From Brevibacterium antiquum (GTDB lineage: Bacteria; Actinomycetota; Actinomycetes; Actinomycetales; Brevibacteriaceae), in assembly GCF_016107655.1 (NCBI RefSeq), contig NZ_JABASX010000006.1:273354-337353 (forward strand): a DNA stretch of 64,000 nucleotides. Direction: 5' to 3'. The position numbers and the translations under genes are program-made. This document shows, in pieces, positions 37,106 through 45,700 of the stretch. The notes below the pieces were generated by a model that saw only the letters and a list, made by a program, of their open reading frames with translations, did not search any database and was not told where the DNA came from. Within the stretch, counting starts at the first letter, position 1. Each line of letters opens with the position of its first letter.

Positions 37106-38731
37106 TCAGCCCCGGTACACCTCACTCCCACCGACATACGTTGCGCGCACGTCGATGTCCGCAATTCCGTGGGGGTCGATGGTCACTGGGTTGTCTCCGA
37201 GGACGGTGAAGTCGGCGAGGTATCCCGGGGCCAGTCTGCCCTTGTAGGACTCCTCCCCTGAGGCCTCGGCAGATCCGAGAGTGAAGATCGACAGCGCCTC
37301 GGCTGCTGTGACCTTCTGCGAGGCTCCGACGGTGACCCCGTCGTCGACGCCGGTCCTCGTCACCAGCGACTGCAGTCCGAACAGCGGCTGGTAGGGCCCG
37401 CACGGATAGTCCGATGATCCTGCCACCGTGACCCCAGCGTCGAGGAACGAGCGGTGCGCGAACATCCGCTCCGTCCTCGCCTCGCCGTACCAGGAGTTCA
37501 GCGCCGAACCGTGATAGCCGGGATATCCGGCGAAGGGGACAGCAATGGCGCCGAGGCGGTTCATCCGCTTCAGGATGTCGTCGTCGATGAGGCTGCAGTG
37601 TTCGATCCGGTGCCGCAGGCCCGGGCGCGGGATCCGGGCAGCAACGTCGTCGAAGGCGTCGAGGACGAGGCGGATCGCGGCGTCGCCGTTGGCGTGGACG
37701 CCGATGCGGTTGCCGTCGGTATGGACGCGTTCGACGTTGGCTCGCAGCTCATCGGTCGAAGTGGTCTGCACGCCCTGATAGTTCGGGTCGGTGAATGGTT
37801 CGGAGAGCAGGCAGGTCCGCCCGCCGATCGCCCCGTCGAGGAAGGCTTTGACGCCGATGAGCTTGAGCCGATCATCGCCGAATCCACTGCCTACTCCGAG
37901 CTCGGCGGCCTTGTCATAGTGGTCGATGGACAGAAGCATGCCGATGCGCAGGCCGAGTGCATCGTCGGCGCGCAATGCTGAGAGGATCCCGATGTCCTGG
38001 GGGCTGATGAGTGCGTCGCAGATCGAGGTCAGGCCCGCGGCATTCCACTTCGCGATCGTCCGCGCGGCACCGAGCTGCAGGTCCTCGACCGTGTCACCGG
38101 GGATGAAACGGTCACCGCGGGCTGTGGCCGGCATGAGGACGTTCATCAGCGCCCGTTCGATGAGCTTGCCATTGAGCCGACCGTCGGAATAGCGGTCATA
38201 GCGGCCGCCGTCCGGGTCGGGTGAGGACTCGTCGATGCCGAGGAACCGCAGTCCGGCGGAATTGAGAACACCCCAGTGCCCGGCGACGTGGTTCACGATC
38301 ACCGGGACTTCGGGCGCGATCCGGTCGAGTTCGTCGCGGAGGACGATCCCGGTCTTCTCATCGTCGTATCGGCTGCCTTTGACCCATTCCCCCGCCGAGG
38401 TTGTCCCCACCTCGGCGGCGATCGTGTCCAAGAGGGTGGGAACGTCTCCCACCGCTGCATGGGACAGGTCGAGGTGGAGGGCGTCGCCGGCGGTCATGGC
38501 CAGGTGGATGTGGGCGTCGTTGAGGCCCGGGATGATCGTCGAGTCACCGAAGTCGAGCACCTCGGCGGTGGGGAATCGCTCCCGCAGTTCAGTCAGCGTT
38601 CCGGTCGCGCTGATGGTCTCACCGGTGAGTGCGAAGGCCTCCGGTTCGAGAGCCGAGCTGGCGCCTGGCCGCGTCCGCGCCTGCGACACGATCGAGTTCG
38701 CCCGCACGATCGTGGGTGTTCTCTCCTCCAT
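37106..38731 (-). CDS. YtcJ-type amidohydrolase (amidohydrolase 3 family)
   Basis: A 541-residue metal-dependent hydrolase. The N-terminal metal motif is NDAHIHLAM, the internal segment with metal ligands is VGVHANGDAAIRLVLDAFD and HRIEHCSL, and the conserved SSDYPCGPYQPLFGLQSLVTR stretch follows. ATG 38731 is preceded by AAGGACGGAG. Family members hydrolyse N-acyl compounds, exoenzyme-like substrates or cyclic amides; the substrate is unknown. The neighbouring SSS symporter is convergent, so any link is weak. Confidence 0.86.
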   Translation of the reverse strand: MEERTPTIVRANSIVSQARTRPGASSALEPEAFALTGETISATGTLTELRERFPTAEVLDFGDSTIIPGLNDAHIHLAMTAGDALHLDLSHAAVGDVPTLLDTIAAEVGTTSAGEWVKGSRYDDEKTGIVLRDELDRIAPEVPVIVNHVAGHWGVLNSAGLRFLGIDESSPDPDGGRYDRYSDGRLNGKLIERALMNVLMPATARGDRFIPGDTVEDLQLGAARTIAKWNAAGLTSICDALISPQDIGILSALRADDALGLRIGMLLSIDHYDKAAELGVGSGFGDDRLKLIGVKAFLDGAIGGRTCLLSEPFTDPNYQGVQTTSTDELRANVERVHTDGNRIGVHANGDAAIRLVLDAFDDVAARIPRPGLRHRIEHCSLIDDDILKRMNRLGAIAVPFAGYPGYHGSALNSWYGEARTERMFAHRSFLDAGVTVAGSSDYPCGPYQPLFGLQSLVTRTGVDDGVTVGASQKVTAAEALSIFTLGSAEASGEESYKGRLAPGYLADFTVLGDNPVTIDPHGIADIDVRATYVGGSEVYRG

Positions 38732-38820
38732 AGGAAACTCCGTCCTTGCAGCTCGTATAGTTGCGGCCATGGTGCCACGTCCAGCCGTGCCCTGTCCGGC
38801 CGACTCGGAGCCTGAGACTC

Positions 38821-38886
38821 TCGTTCAACGTTGACTCAGGTTTTCACCGCGAGGCAACATCGAAAACCTGACTCAACGTTGAACGA
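38821..38886. repeat. Palindromic repeat, family copy 1 (terminator-like)
   Basis: Inverted repeat with 25-nt arms (one mismatch), 16-nt loop containing GAGGCAACA. The right arm ends 36 nt downstream of the acyl-CoA dehydrogenase stop. A second, closely related element at 48950-49009 sits 35 nt downstream of the acdS stop, so both probably act as terminators of minus-strand genes. Confidence 0.75.
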
Positions 38887-38921
38887 AAGCCCCGTATCGA
38901 ACGAGAGCCGATGGCCACCCT

Positions 38922-40127
38922 TCAGTCGTCGAGGAGGGCCGCCGCGTACATGGGGCGGGCGGCGTCGGCGCTCGGCGGATGGAACAGACCGGCGGTCGCA
39001 TCCCGGTACAGGCGCGAGAGTTCGTGGCTATTGTCGAAGCCGCCGCCGCCGGAACACATGAGAGCCGTCTCGGCCGCGTTCCTGGCCGCATCGGAGGCCT
39101 TGATCCGGGCTCCCACCAGCCGCAGCGGCCAACCGGCCCCGTGGTCGACCAGAGCGTCGAAGTCCCTGGTGAAGGCGTCGAGCATGGCGGGGACGGCGAG
39201 GTAGTCCAGATGCGCGTCGGCGAGGCGAGCGCGAGTCTCGGGCACCTCGGCGAAGGTGGTCCCGGACTTCGCGGACTTCCGCTTCTTCAGCCCGGCAGCG
39301 CCGAGTTCGAGCGCGCGGGCGGCCACGCCGGCATAGACGGAGGCGATGAGCAGCTGGAAGTTGCTGGTGATCGCGAAGGTCAGCGGGTCGGGGTGCTTAC
39401 CTGCCGGGATGGTGCGCGAGACCCGTTCGGGGCGCATGGGCACCTGGTCAAGCATCGTCGCCCGCGACTGGGAGGCCCGCATTCCCATGACGTCCCACTG
39501 GTCGGAGACCGTGATGCCCTCGGCGCCGCGTTCGATGAAGCCGTAGACCAGCTGGCCCTCGGCTGGCTGGTCTGCATCGGGGCCGGCGATTCCTTCTTCA
39601 GCGGAAGCGATCTCTCCGTGGACGATCAGCCGCGTCCACACGGGGGAGAGCGAGGTGAAGATCTTCACGCCGGTGAGCCGGTAGCCGCCGTCAGAGGTCG
39701 GTTCAGCCACCGTGTTCGACCCCTGCATGACCCAGTCATTGGAGGGTTCGGAGATGCCGAAGGCGAAGATCTCCCCCGCCATCGCCTCCTCGAAGACCCA
39801 GTTCAATGAGGCATCGCCGCGGTCGTTGAGTGCCTTGACGACGCCGGTGCACATGAGGTGCATGTTGATCGCCAATGCCGTGGCCGGAGCGGCTGAGGCC
39901 AGACGCTGCTGAAGACGCGAGACCTCGTGCAGGCTCAGCCCCGGACCGCCGTAGGCGTCCGGAACGAACAGAGTGAGGTAGCCCAGCGACTTCAGCTCCT
40001 CGAGGTCCTCATCGAAGAAGCGGTTCTCGCGGTCGTAGACGCCCGCACGTTCGCGGAAACGTTCGAGCACCTCGGCGGGAAGGTACTTCTCGGCCAGTTC
40101 GCCGAGGCGGGTCTCACGGTCGGTCAT
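38922..40127 (-). CDS. Acyl-CoA dehydrogenase family protein
   Basis: A 401-residue flavoprotein. The N-terminal and middle domains are standard (DAYGGPGLSLHEVSRL; FAFGISEPSNDWVMQGS; KIFTSLSPVWTRLIVHGE) and the C-terminal four-helix part ends with LMCSGGGGFDNSHELSRLYRDA. The start is chosen at the second ATG (40127), which has AGGAG at 5 nt. It is the third gene of an AMP ligase - ketoacyl synthase - ACAD operon, suggesting acyl tailoring rather than simple beta-oxidation. Electrons probably go to EtfAB. Whether the substrate is CoA- or carrier-bound is not known. Confidence 0.85.
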   Translation of the reverse strand: MTDRETRLGELAEKYLPAEVLERFRERAGVYDRENRFFDEDLEELKSLGYLTLFVPDAYGGPGLSLHEVSRLQQRLASAAPATALAINMHLMCTGVVKALNDRGDASLNWVFEEAMAGEIFAFGISEPSNDWVMQGSNTVAEPTSDGGYRLTGVKIFTSLSPVWTRLIVHGEIASAEEGIAGPDADQPAEGQLVYGFIERGAEGITVSDQWDVMGMRASQSRATMLDQVPMRPERVSRTIPAGKHPDPLTFAITSNFQLLIASVYAGVAARALELGAAGLKKRKSAKSGTTFAEVPETRARLADAHLDYLAVPAMLDAFTRDFDALVDHGAGWPLRLVGARIKASDAARNAAETALMCSGGGGFDNSHELSRLYRDATAGLFHPPSADAARPMYAAALLDD

Positions 40128-40196
40128 CATGTCTCCTAGCGGATGGGGTCAGATTCCCGATTGGATCGGGGGCAGCGAGTCGACGTCCCACGTTGA

Positions 40197-41561
40197 TCAG
40201 CGGGGCCGGCGCAGAATAATCGCACCGTTGTGCCCGCCGAATCCGAACGAGGTCGACAGGACTGTGTCGATCGGTGCATCGTCGAAGCCGTCACGGCCGA
40301 TGTTGCGCGCTTGACCTGCAACGATCCTCCATCCGTCGAATTCGCAGGTCTCGAGGTTGAGTGTCGGAGGCAGCGTCTGCTCCATCATCGTACGGACGGC
40401 GATCATGGCCTCGATGACGCCCGAAGCACCAAGCAGGTGGCCCGTGGACGACTTCGTGGCGCTGATCGGAATCGCGTGTGCGGTGGTGCCGAGTGCGGCG
40501 TCGAAGGCCTTGAGTTCCGCCGCATCACCGGCGGGAGTGCCGGTGGCGTGGGCGTTGATGTGGCCGATGTCCTCGGGACCCAGTCCGGCATCGGCCAGGG
40601 CCTCACCCATCGCCGAGGCGGCACCTCGGCCATCGGGATGCGGGTTCGTCGGGTGGTGGGCGTCGCTGGCGGCTCCGAATCCTGCGAGTTCGGCGAGCGC
40701 GGTGGTCCCGCGGGCGGCGGCTCCGGCCTCGGATTCGAGGAGGATCGCACCGGCGCCTTGGCTCATGACGAACCCGGATCGCGCACTGTCGAAGGGTCTG
40801 CTGGCGGATGTGGGATCGTCCTCGAAGCCGGCGGCGAGCGCACGCATGTTCGCGTTCGAGGCGAGGTTGACCGCGTTGAGGCAGTCCTCCATCCCGACGA
40901 CGAGCACCGCGTCGGCGTATCCGTGACGGATGCGGCGCATTGCTTCGCCGAGGGCGATGGCCCCGCTGGCGCAGGTGGCCGAGACTCCCTGCCCGGGCCC
41001 GCGGAAATCGTAGCGCTGGCTCAGCAGCGCTGCGGCCGAGTCGGGTGCGCCGTGGATCGCCAATGTCAGGGGAACCGAGCGGGGGCCGCCGTCGAGGAGT
41101 GAGCGTGTGGCGTTCTGCATGGCGTCGACGGGGCCGGAGCCGGTGGCAGCGATGACGGCGACGCGGGATCGGTCCCACGGGAGGGAGTCGGGGGCAGCGT
41201 CGTCGGTCTGCGCGCCTGCACCCGTTTTCACCCCTGTGTCCGGGCGTGCGATCCCGGCCTGCGTCAGGGCCTGGTCTGCGGCGGCGATGGCCCAGTGCTG
41301 GACCGGGCTGAGTCGGCGAGCGAGAGAGCGGGGCAGGATCGCCTCGGCGTCGAAGTCTCTCACCTGGCCGCCGATGCGCACGGCCAGATCCGCAAACTGC
41401 TCCCCCTCGAGTCGACCGATCGCGCTGCGGCCGGTGACCACGGAGTCCCACAGTGCGTCGACATCATTGCCGCTCGGCGTGATCGCGCCCATTCCAGTGA
41501 TGACGACGCGGTTGCCTTCGGTGGCCGGTGCGCCCCGGCCTGTGGAGACCTGTCCGCTCAC
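40197..41561 (-). CDS. Beta-ketoacyl synthase (KAS II / FabF-like)
   Basis: A 454-residue thiolase-fold condensing enzyme. The catalytic cysteine is in SATCASGAIALGEA, the two histidines are in NAHATGTPAGD and SSTGHLLGASG, and FGFGGHNGA closes the fold. A GTG start overlaps the AMP-ligase stop in a GTGA junction. About 40 residues longer than housekeeping FabF, partly from inserts near residues 105-125 (KTGAGAQTDDAAPDSLPW). No acyl carrier protein, ketoreductase or dehydratase is adjacent, so it probably uses a carrier from elsewhere. Confidence 0.9.
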   Translation of the reverse strand: MSGQVSTGRGAPATEGNRVVITGMGAITPSGNDVDALWDSVVTGRSAIGRLEGEQFADLAVRIGGQVRDFDAEAILPRSLARRLSPVQHWAIAAADQALTQAGIARPDTGVKTGAGAQTDDAAPDSLPWDRSRVAVIAATGSGPVDAMQNATRSLLDGGPRSVPLTLAIHGAPDSAAALLSQRYDFRGPGQGVSATCASGAIALGEAMRRIRHGYADAVLVVGMEDCLNAVNLASNANMRALAAGFEDDPTSASRPFDSARSGFVMSQGAGAILLESEAGAAARGTTALAELAGFGAASDAHHPTNPHPDGRGAASAMGEALADAGLGPEDIGHINAHATGTPAGDAAELKAFDAALGTTAHAIPISATKSSTGHLLGASGVIEAMIAVRTMMEQTLPPTLNLETCEFDGWRIVAGQARNIGRDGFDDAPIDTVLSTSFGFGGHNGAIILRRPR

Positions 41562-43081
41562 AGTCGCTGTCCTTGTCCGTCCATGATGAGGTCAACGGTT
41601 TCGGCGCGCCGAATCTTCCCGCCGACTGTCCTGGGCAGGTGCTGGAGTCGATAGATGCGACGAGGAACGAACTGCGGCGCCAGGCGGGCACGTGCATGAT
41701 CGAGCAGCTCTGTCTTGCCCAGTCCTTCGTGCGTACCGGCACCGGCCTCGATGACGAGGGCGATGAGGCTGCCCAACGCCGGGTCCTCGAGGGCGATGGC
41801 GCATACCTCGCCGAGGTTGTCGTACGTTTCGAATGCCCGCTCGACTTCTGGCAGTGAGACCTTGTGACCTCCGGTGATCGCGATGTCACCGACCCGACCC
41901 GCCAGCTGCAACATGCCGTTGACGATCCTCCCCTGGTCATCGACGGTGGCCCAACCGTCTGCCCCGCGCAGCACCGCGTCGGTGGTGCCGGTGACGTAGC
42001 CGTACGAGCAGGCCGCAGCCTGGATCCACAGCGTGCCGAGTTCTCCCTCGGGAACCTCTGCGCCGGACTCGTCCCGGATCTGCGCTCCGATGCTCGGATA
42101 GACGGTGATCCAGGTGCCGTCACCATCGCGGCTGTCACCGATGAAACCGATCTCTGCGGCACCGTAGTAGCTGACCAGCCGTGTTTCCGGGAGGATCTCG
42201 GCGAGGCAGTCGCGGATGCTCGCCGGCAGATTGGCTCCGCCGGTGACGACGAGGTCGAGGTGAGTGAAACGTTCGGGGTCACGGCGGGCTGCCTCGGCGA
42301 GGGCCCGGACGACTGCAGGGACGGCCACGACACGGGTGATGGCCTCGGCTTCGATGCGCCGACCCATCGTGATCGGGTCGAATTCGTCGGCGACGTGCAC
42401 GCTGCCCCCGGTCGCGAGGCTCTCGATGATCGCGTAGAGCGTGAGGCTGTAGGACACCGGGCCAGGTGCCAGCGTCGCGACTTCGGGCAGCGGTTCGAGG
42501 TGGGCTGAGGAGACGCCGACATTGTCGCGATACTGCTGCCGCGTCTTGATGAAGGCCTTCGGGTTGCTCGTCGTACCCGAGGAGAAGAGCATGAGAAAGG
42601 GCTCGGACGCATCGCGGACGGCGGGTGCGGGGGCAGAAGTGACGGCAGCTTCGCGGGCTCGGAAGTCGACGAGGCCGATGAGGGTGCCGGTCCACGAGGA
42701 GGAGGCGAGCGCCTCGGCGAGTTCGCTGTTGTCGCTGATGACGACTCCGATTCCGGTGGTACGGATGACGCCGAGCTGATGGTCGAGCGGCCAGCGCGGA
42801 TCGATGGTCGCGGATACGGCTCGGTAGCCAGCAAGCCCGGCAATGATCCGCGAGGCGTGAAACGCCGAGGTGAGGCTGACCGCGGTGATGGGGATGCCGT
42901 CTGTCTCATGGGCGGGGGCTGGCGGGTCGGACTGCGCTCGGTGGAGTTCGTCGACGACGGCGAACATCCGGCGAGAGTCTTCGACGAGCTCGGAGTAGGT
43001 CAGCCGCTCGTCGGCGCCGACGAGGGCGAGCTGCTCGGGATTGTTCCCAGCGGCGTTGAGAACCGTCGAGGTGATCGGCAC
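41558..43081 (-). CDS. AMP-forming acyl-CoA/acid synthetase (ANL superfamily)
   Basis: A 507-residue adenylating enzyme. The P-loop-like core is FLMLFSSGTTSNPKAFIKTR, the adenylate motif YYGAAEIGFIGDS follows, and the hinge and C-terminal catalytic lysine lie in GRVGDIAITGGHKVSLPEVE and TVGGKIRRAE. GTG 43081 with CTGGAGG at 6 nt is the preferred start; upstream frame lacks conservation. It would activate a carboxylic acid and load it on CoA or a carrier for the ketoacyl synthase. Substrate unknown. Confidence 0.85.
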   Translation of the reverse strand: MPITSTVLNAAGNNPEQLALVGADERLTYSELVEDSRRMFAVVDELHRAQSDPPAPAHETDGIPITAVSLTSAFHASRIIAGLAGYRAVSATIDPRWPLDHQLGVIRTTGIGVVISDNSELAEALASSSWTGTLIGLVDFRAREAAVTSAPAPAVRDASEPFLMLFSSGTTSNPKAFIKTRQQYRDNVGVSSAHLEPLPEVATLAPGPVSYSLTLYAIIESLATGGSVHVADEFDPITMGRRIEAEAITRVVAVPAVVRALAEAARRDPERFTHLDLVVTGGANLPASIRDCLAEILPETRLVSYYGAAEIGFIGDSRDGDGTWITVYPSIGAQIRDESGAEVPEGELGTLWIQAAACSYGYVTGTTDAVLRGADGWATVDDQGRIVNGMLQLAGRVGDIAITGGHKVSLPEVERAFETYDNLGEVCAIALEDPALGSLIALVIEAGAGTHEGLGKTELLDHARARLAPQFVPRRIYRLQHLPRTVGGKIRRAETVDLIMDGQGQRL

Positions 43082-43543
43082 GTATGACCTCCAGATAGCT
43101 GCGGCATAGCTGGATCCGGGTGCGTCCTCAGCCTGCCTGTGGCCCGGTCTGGGCCGCTTCCCCAGTATAGGAGTCGCCGGTTTCAATTCTTAATCTGTAA
43201 TCATTCAATTATCGGGCTTCGGTCGACTGGCGCGAAAACACGCAATTGTCTCACTGGAGACGACAATCCGAAATAGCGGATTATATTTCGGACTAACCCC
43301 GCTACCTGCGCAGACGAGGCGTATCATCCATTTTCCCTTGCTTTCGGTAACCATCCGGACCAACTCGGCAAAGCCGACTCTTTGACATTCCGCTAACCGC
43401 CGTTATACGTTGACTTGGCTCTAACGAAATACCATTTCCATATCGTGGAATCGTGGGTGTTGCCGCCCCGGAGTCCATTCCCATGTCGCTCGATCATCGG
43501 CGACCGAGACACCAATACCGAGATACCAACGAAGGGACTCACT
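43082..43543. other. AT-rich divergent intergenic region (460 nt)
   Basis: Between the AMP-ligase operon and the MFS gene. No gene recognised. It contains a low-GC stretch at 43180-43240 and two inverted repeats, the clearer at 43267-43292, plus an ATTGTC-N11-GACAAT repeat near 43245-43267. It probably houses both divergent promoters and regulator sites. Confidence 0.55.
43267..43292. promoter_or_regulatory. Palindrome TCCGAAATA-N8-TATTTCGGA
   Basis: Perfect 9-bp arms with an 8-nt spacer in the divergent promoter region. AT-rich, operator-like rather than terminator-like, and equally distant from both gene starts. The regulator is unknown. Confidence 0.5.
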
Positions 43544-44956
43544 GTGGAGCCTCAGACCCAGCCGAGTGGCGCCGATCCGGACGAGCTCAAGTTCACTCCC
43601 CAGGAAACCCACACTCCGGGAGTGAAGCCCAACCGGTCGGGCATCGGCAAGATGCGGTGGGCGATTGCGATCCTGCTGTTCTTCGGTGTCCTCATCAACT
43701 ACATCGACCGCAGCTCGATTGCTGTGGCGGAGGGCCATATTCGCGAGGACTTCGGGCTCAGTGCCGGTCAGATGGGCATCGTCCTGTCCAGTTTCGGCTG
43801 GTCGTACGTGCTCATGCAGATTCCTGCCGGTCTCCTCCTCGACAAGATCGGCATCAAGTGGGTCTTCAGGGCCGCAACGATCATGTGGAGCGTCTCCTGT
43901 TTCATCACGGCGATCATCAGCGGCACCGGCCTGCTCATTCTGGCCCGCATCGTCCTCGGCATGGCCGAATCACCGATCTTCCCCGGGGCAATGAAGGCAA
44001 CGGGCTATTGGTTCCCGCGCTCCGAACGCGGAACGGCGACAGCGATCTTCGACTCCGGTCAGCGCCTGTCCAATGTCATCGGCTTCCCACTCGTGGCCAT
44101 GGCCGTTGTGTCCTTCGGCTGGCGCGGAGCCTTCGTGGCCATGGGCCTCCTCAGCCTCGCCTATGTGTTCGTCTTCTTCTGGAAGTACCGCGACCCCAAG
44201 GAGATGAATCGCCTCGGCAAGCTCAAGGACTCTGAGCTCGAATACATCCGCGAGGGCGGCGCTCAGGACGAGGACGCACATCGCCCGAACCCTCTGGCCA
44301 ACCTCGGCTACATCCTCAAGCAGCGCAAGGTCTGGGGTATGTCGCTGGGCCTCGGATGCGCCGGCTATACGCAGTGGATGCTCCTCACGTGGCTGCCCGG
44401 CTACCTGCAGTCGGAGATGGGCATGAGCGTGATGTCCTCGGGCATCTTCACCGCCCTGCCTTGGCTCGTCGCCGTGGCCGTCGAGTTCATCTTCCCCGGC
44501 TGGCTGCTTGACCACCTGATGCGGATCGGGAAGTCGGGCACGGCTGTCCGCAAGACCTTCATCGTTGCGGGGATGCTCCTGGCCATGACGGTGATGGGCG
44601 CGGCCTTCACCGAGGACCCGGGCTGGGCCCTGTTCTGGATCACCCTGGGCACCAGCGGGATCACGGTCTCCTTCTGCGTCACCAACTCCCTGCCTGCGCT
44701 CATCGCCCCCGAAGGCGGGGTCGGCGCGACCGGCTCGATCATGAACTCGGTGAACAACCTCATCGGTGTCTCGGCGCCGATCGTCACCGGCTTCGTCGTC
44801 CAGGCGACCGGCGGCTTCGGTGCCGCGTTCATCGTCTGCGGAGTCATCCTGGGCATCGGCATCTTCTTCTACACAGTGGTGCTCGGCCCGATCATTCAGA
44901 TCCCAACCGCCGAGGAGCGCGCCGCTGCGAAGACAGCGCAGTCAACCGGGGCCTGA
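43544..44956 (+). CDS. MFS transporter, anion:cation symporter (ACS) family
   Basis: A 470-residue, 12-helix carrier. The ACS signature INYIDRSSIAVAEGHIRED follows the first helix and SFGWSYVLMQIPAGLLLDKIG follows the second. It resembles sugar-acid, pantothenate or phthalate-type transporters of this family. GTG 43544 with GAAGGGA at 6 nt is preferred; the N-terminal 35 residues are polar and variable. Nothing next to it states the substrate. Confidence 0.88.
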   Translation: MEPQTQPSGADPDELKFTPQETHTPGVKPNRSGIGKMRWAIAILLFFGVLINYIDRSSIAVAEGHIREDFGLSAGQMGIVLSSFGWSYVLMQIPAGLLLDKIGIKWVFRAATIMWSVSCFITAIISGTGLLILARIVLGMAESPIFPGAMKATGYWFPRSERGTATAIFDSGQRLSNVIGFPLVAMAVVSFGWRGAFVAMGLLSLAYVFVFFWKYRDPKEMNRLGKLKDSELEYIREGGAQDEDAHRPNPLANLGYILKQRKVWGMSLGLGCAGYTQWMLLTWLPGYLQSEMGMSVMSSGIFTALPWLVAVAVEFIFPGWLLDHLMRIGKSGTAVRKTFIVAGMLLAMTVMGAAFTEDPGWALFWITLGTSGITVSFCVTNSLPALIAPEGGVGATGSIMNSVNNLIGVSAPIVTGFVVQATGGFGAAFIVCGVILGIGIFFYTVVLGPIIQIPTAEERAAAKTAQSTGA

Positions 44957-45046
44957 TCGGAGGCTGCCCCGCTTCAGACCGAGAATCGGTCACTGCTTGT
45001 GCCCACCTCCGCCCTGAGCAACCAGCGTTGGGTGACAATGGTGGGC

Positions 45047-45700
45047 ATGAGCAGTGCAGGTGAGACTCGATGGCAACCAGGTAGCCAGATCCTGTGGACC
45101 TATGTGAATCCCGACTTTCCAGGACTCCTTGACCAGCGCCCCGTCACGGTCGTCGCCGATGACGACCGCCACCTTGCGGTGTGGCTGGCACCTGGCTCTC
45201 GCATGCTCCATCAGGTGATCGCCGATGGAAGTCCTATTCGCTCACTCGAAGGATCCGACCGCTTCATGGCTCCTCGAGCTCAGGCGATCCGGGACTGGGC
45301 AGGGGCCGGAATTCTCGCCGTGTTCCAGCCCGAGATCATGTATTCCGTCTGGTTGTTCGAGACTGAGTCGGGACTGCGGGACTCCTATTACATCAACATC
45401 GAAGTGCCATACGTTCGAACCGATGTGGGTATCGAAACCTCAGACCTCGTACTCGATGTCGTGGCCAGCGCCGATGGCTCCTATCGCTACAAAGACGAGG
45501 ACGAGCTTGCATTCGCGCACGAAGCGGGGCTCTTCTCTGGCAGTGATGTCGCCGAGATCCGCCAAGCGGCTGCAAATGCCGTCGATGACGTAACCGCGTG
45601 GCGCTTTCCCTTCGATGCCGGCTATCAGACGTTTCAGCCGCATCCCGATTGGCCCATTCCCTCACTCCCCCACGATGCTTCGTGGACTTTCGAATCCTAG
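45047..45700 (+). CDS. DUF402 family protein (FomD/Ntdp-like fold)
   Basis: A 217-residue cytosolic protein with the DUF402 core SYYINIEVPYVRTDVGIETS, then DLVLDVVASADG and a KDEDELAFAH acidic segment that binds metal in related nucleoside-diphosphate or cytidylyl-phosphonate hydrolases. The start is uncertain among GTG 44999, ATG 45038 and ATG 45047; no ribosome site is good. Its stop overlaps the convergent DHA2 MFS stop by 4 nt. The precise reaction is not known. Confidence 0.75.
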   Translation: MSSAGETRWQPGSQILWTYVNPDFPGLLDQRPVTVVADDDRHLAVWLAPGSRMLHQVIADGSPIRSLEGSDRFMAPRAQAIRDWAGAGILAVFQPEIMYSVWLFETESGLRDSYYINIEVPYVRTDVGIETSDLVLDVVASADGSYRYKDEDELAFAHEAGLFSGSDVAEIRQAAANAVDDVTAWRFPFDAGYQTFQPHPDWPIPSLPHDASWTFES

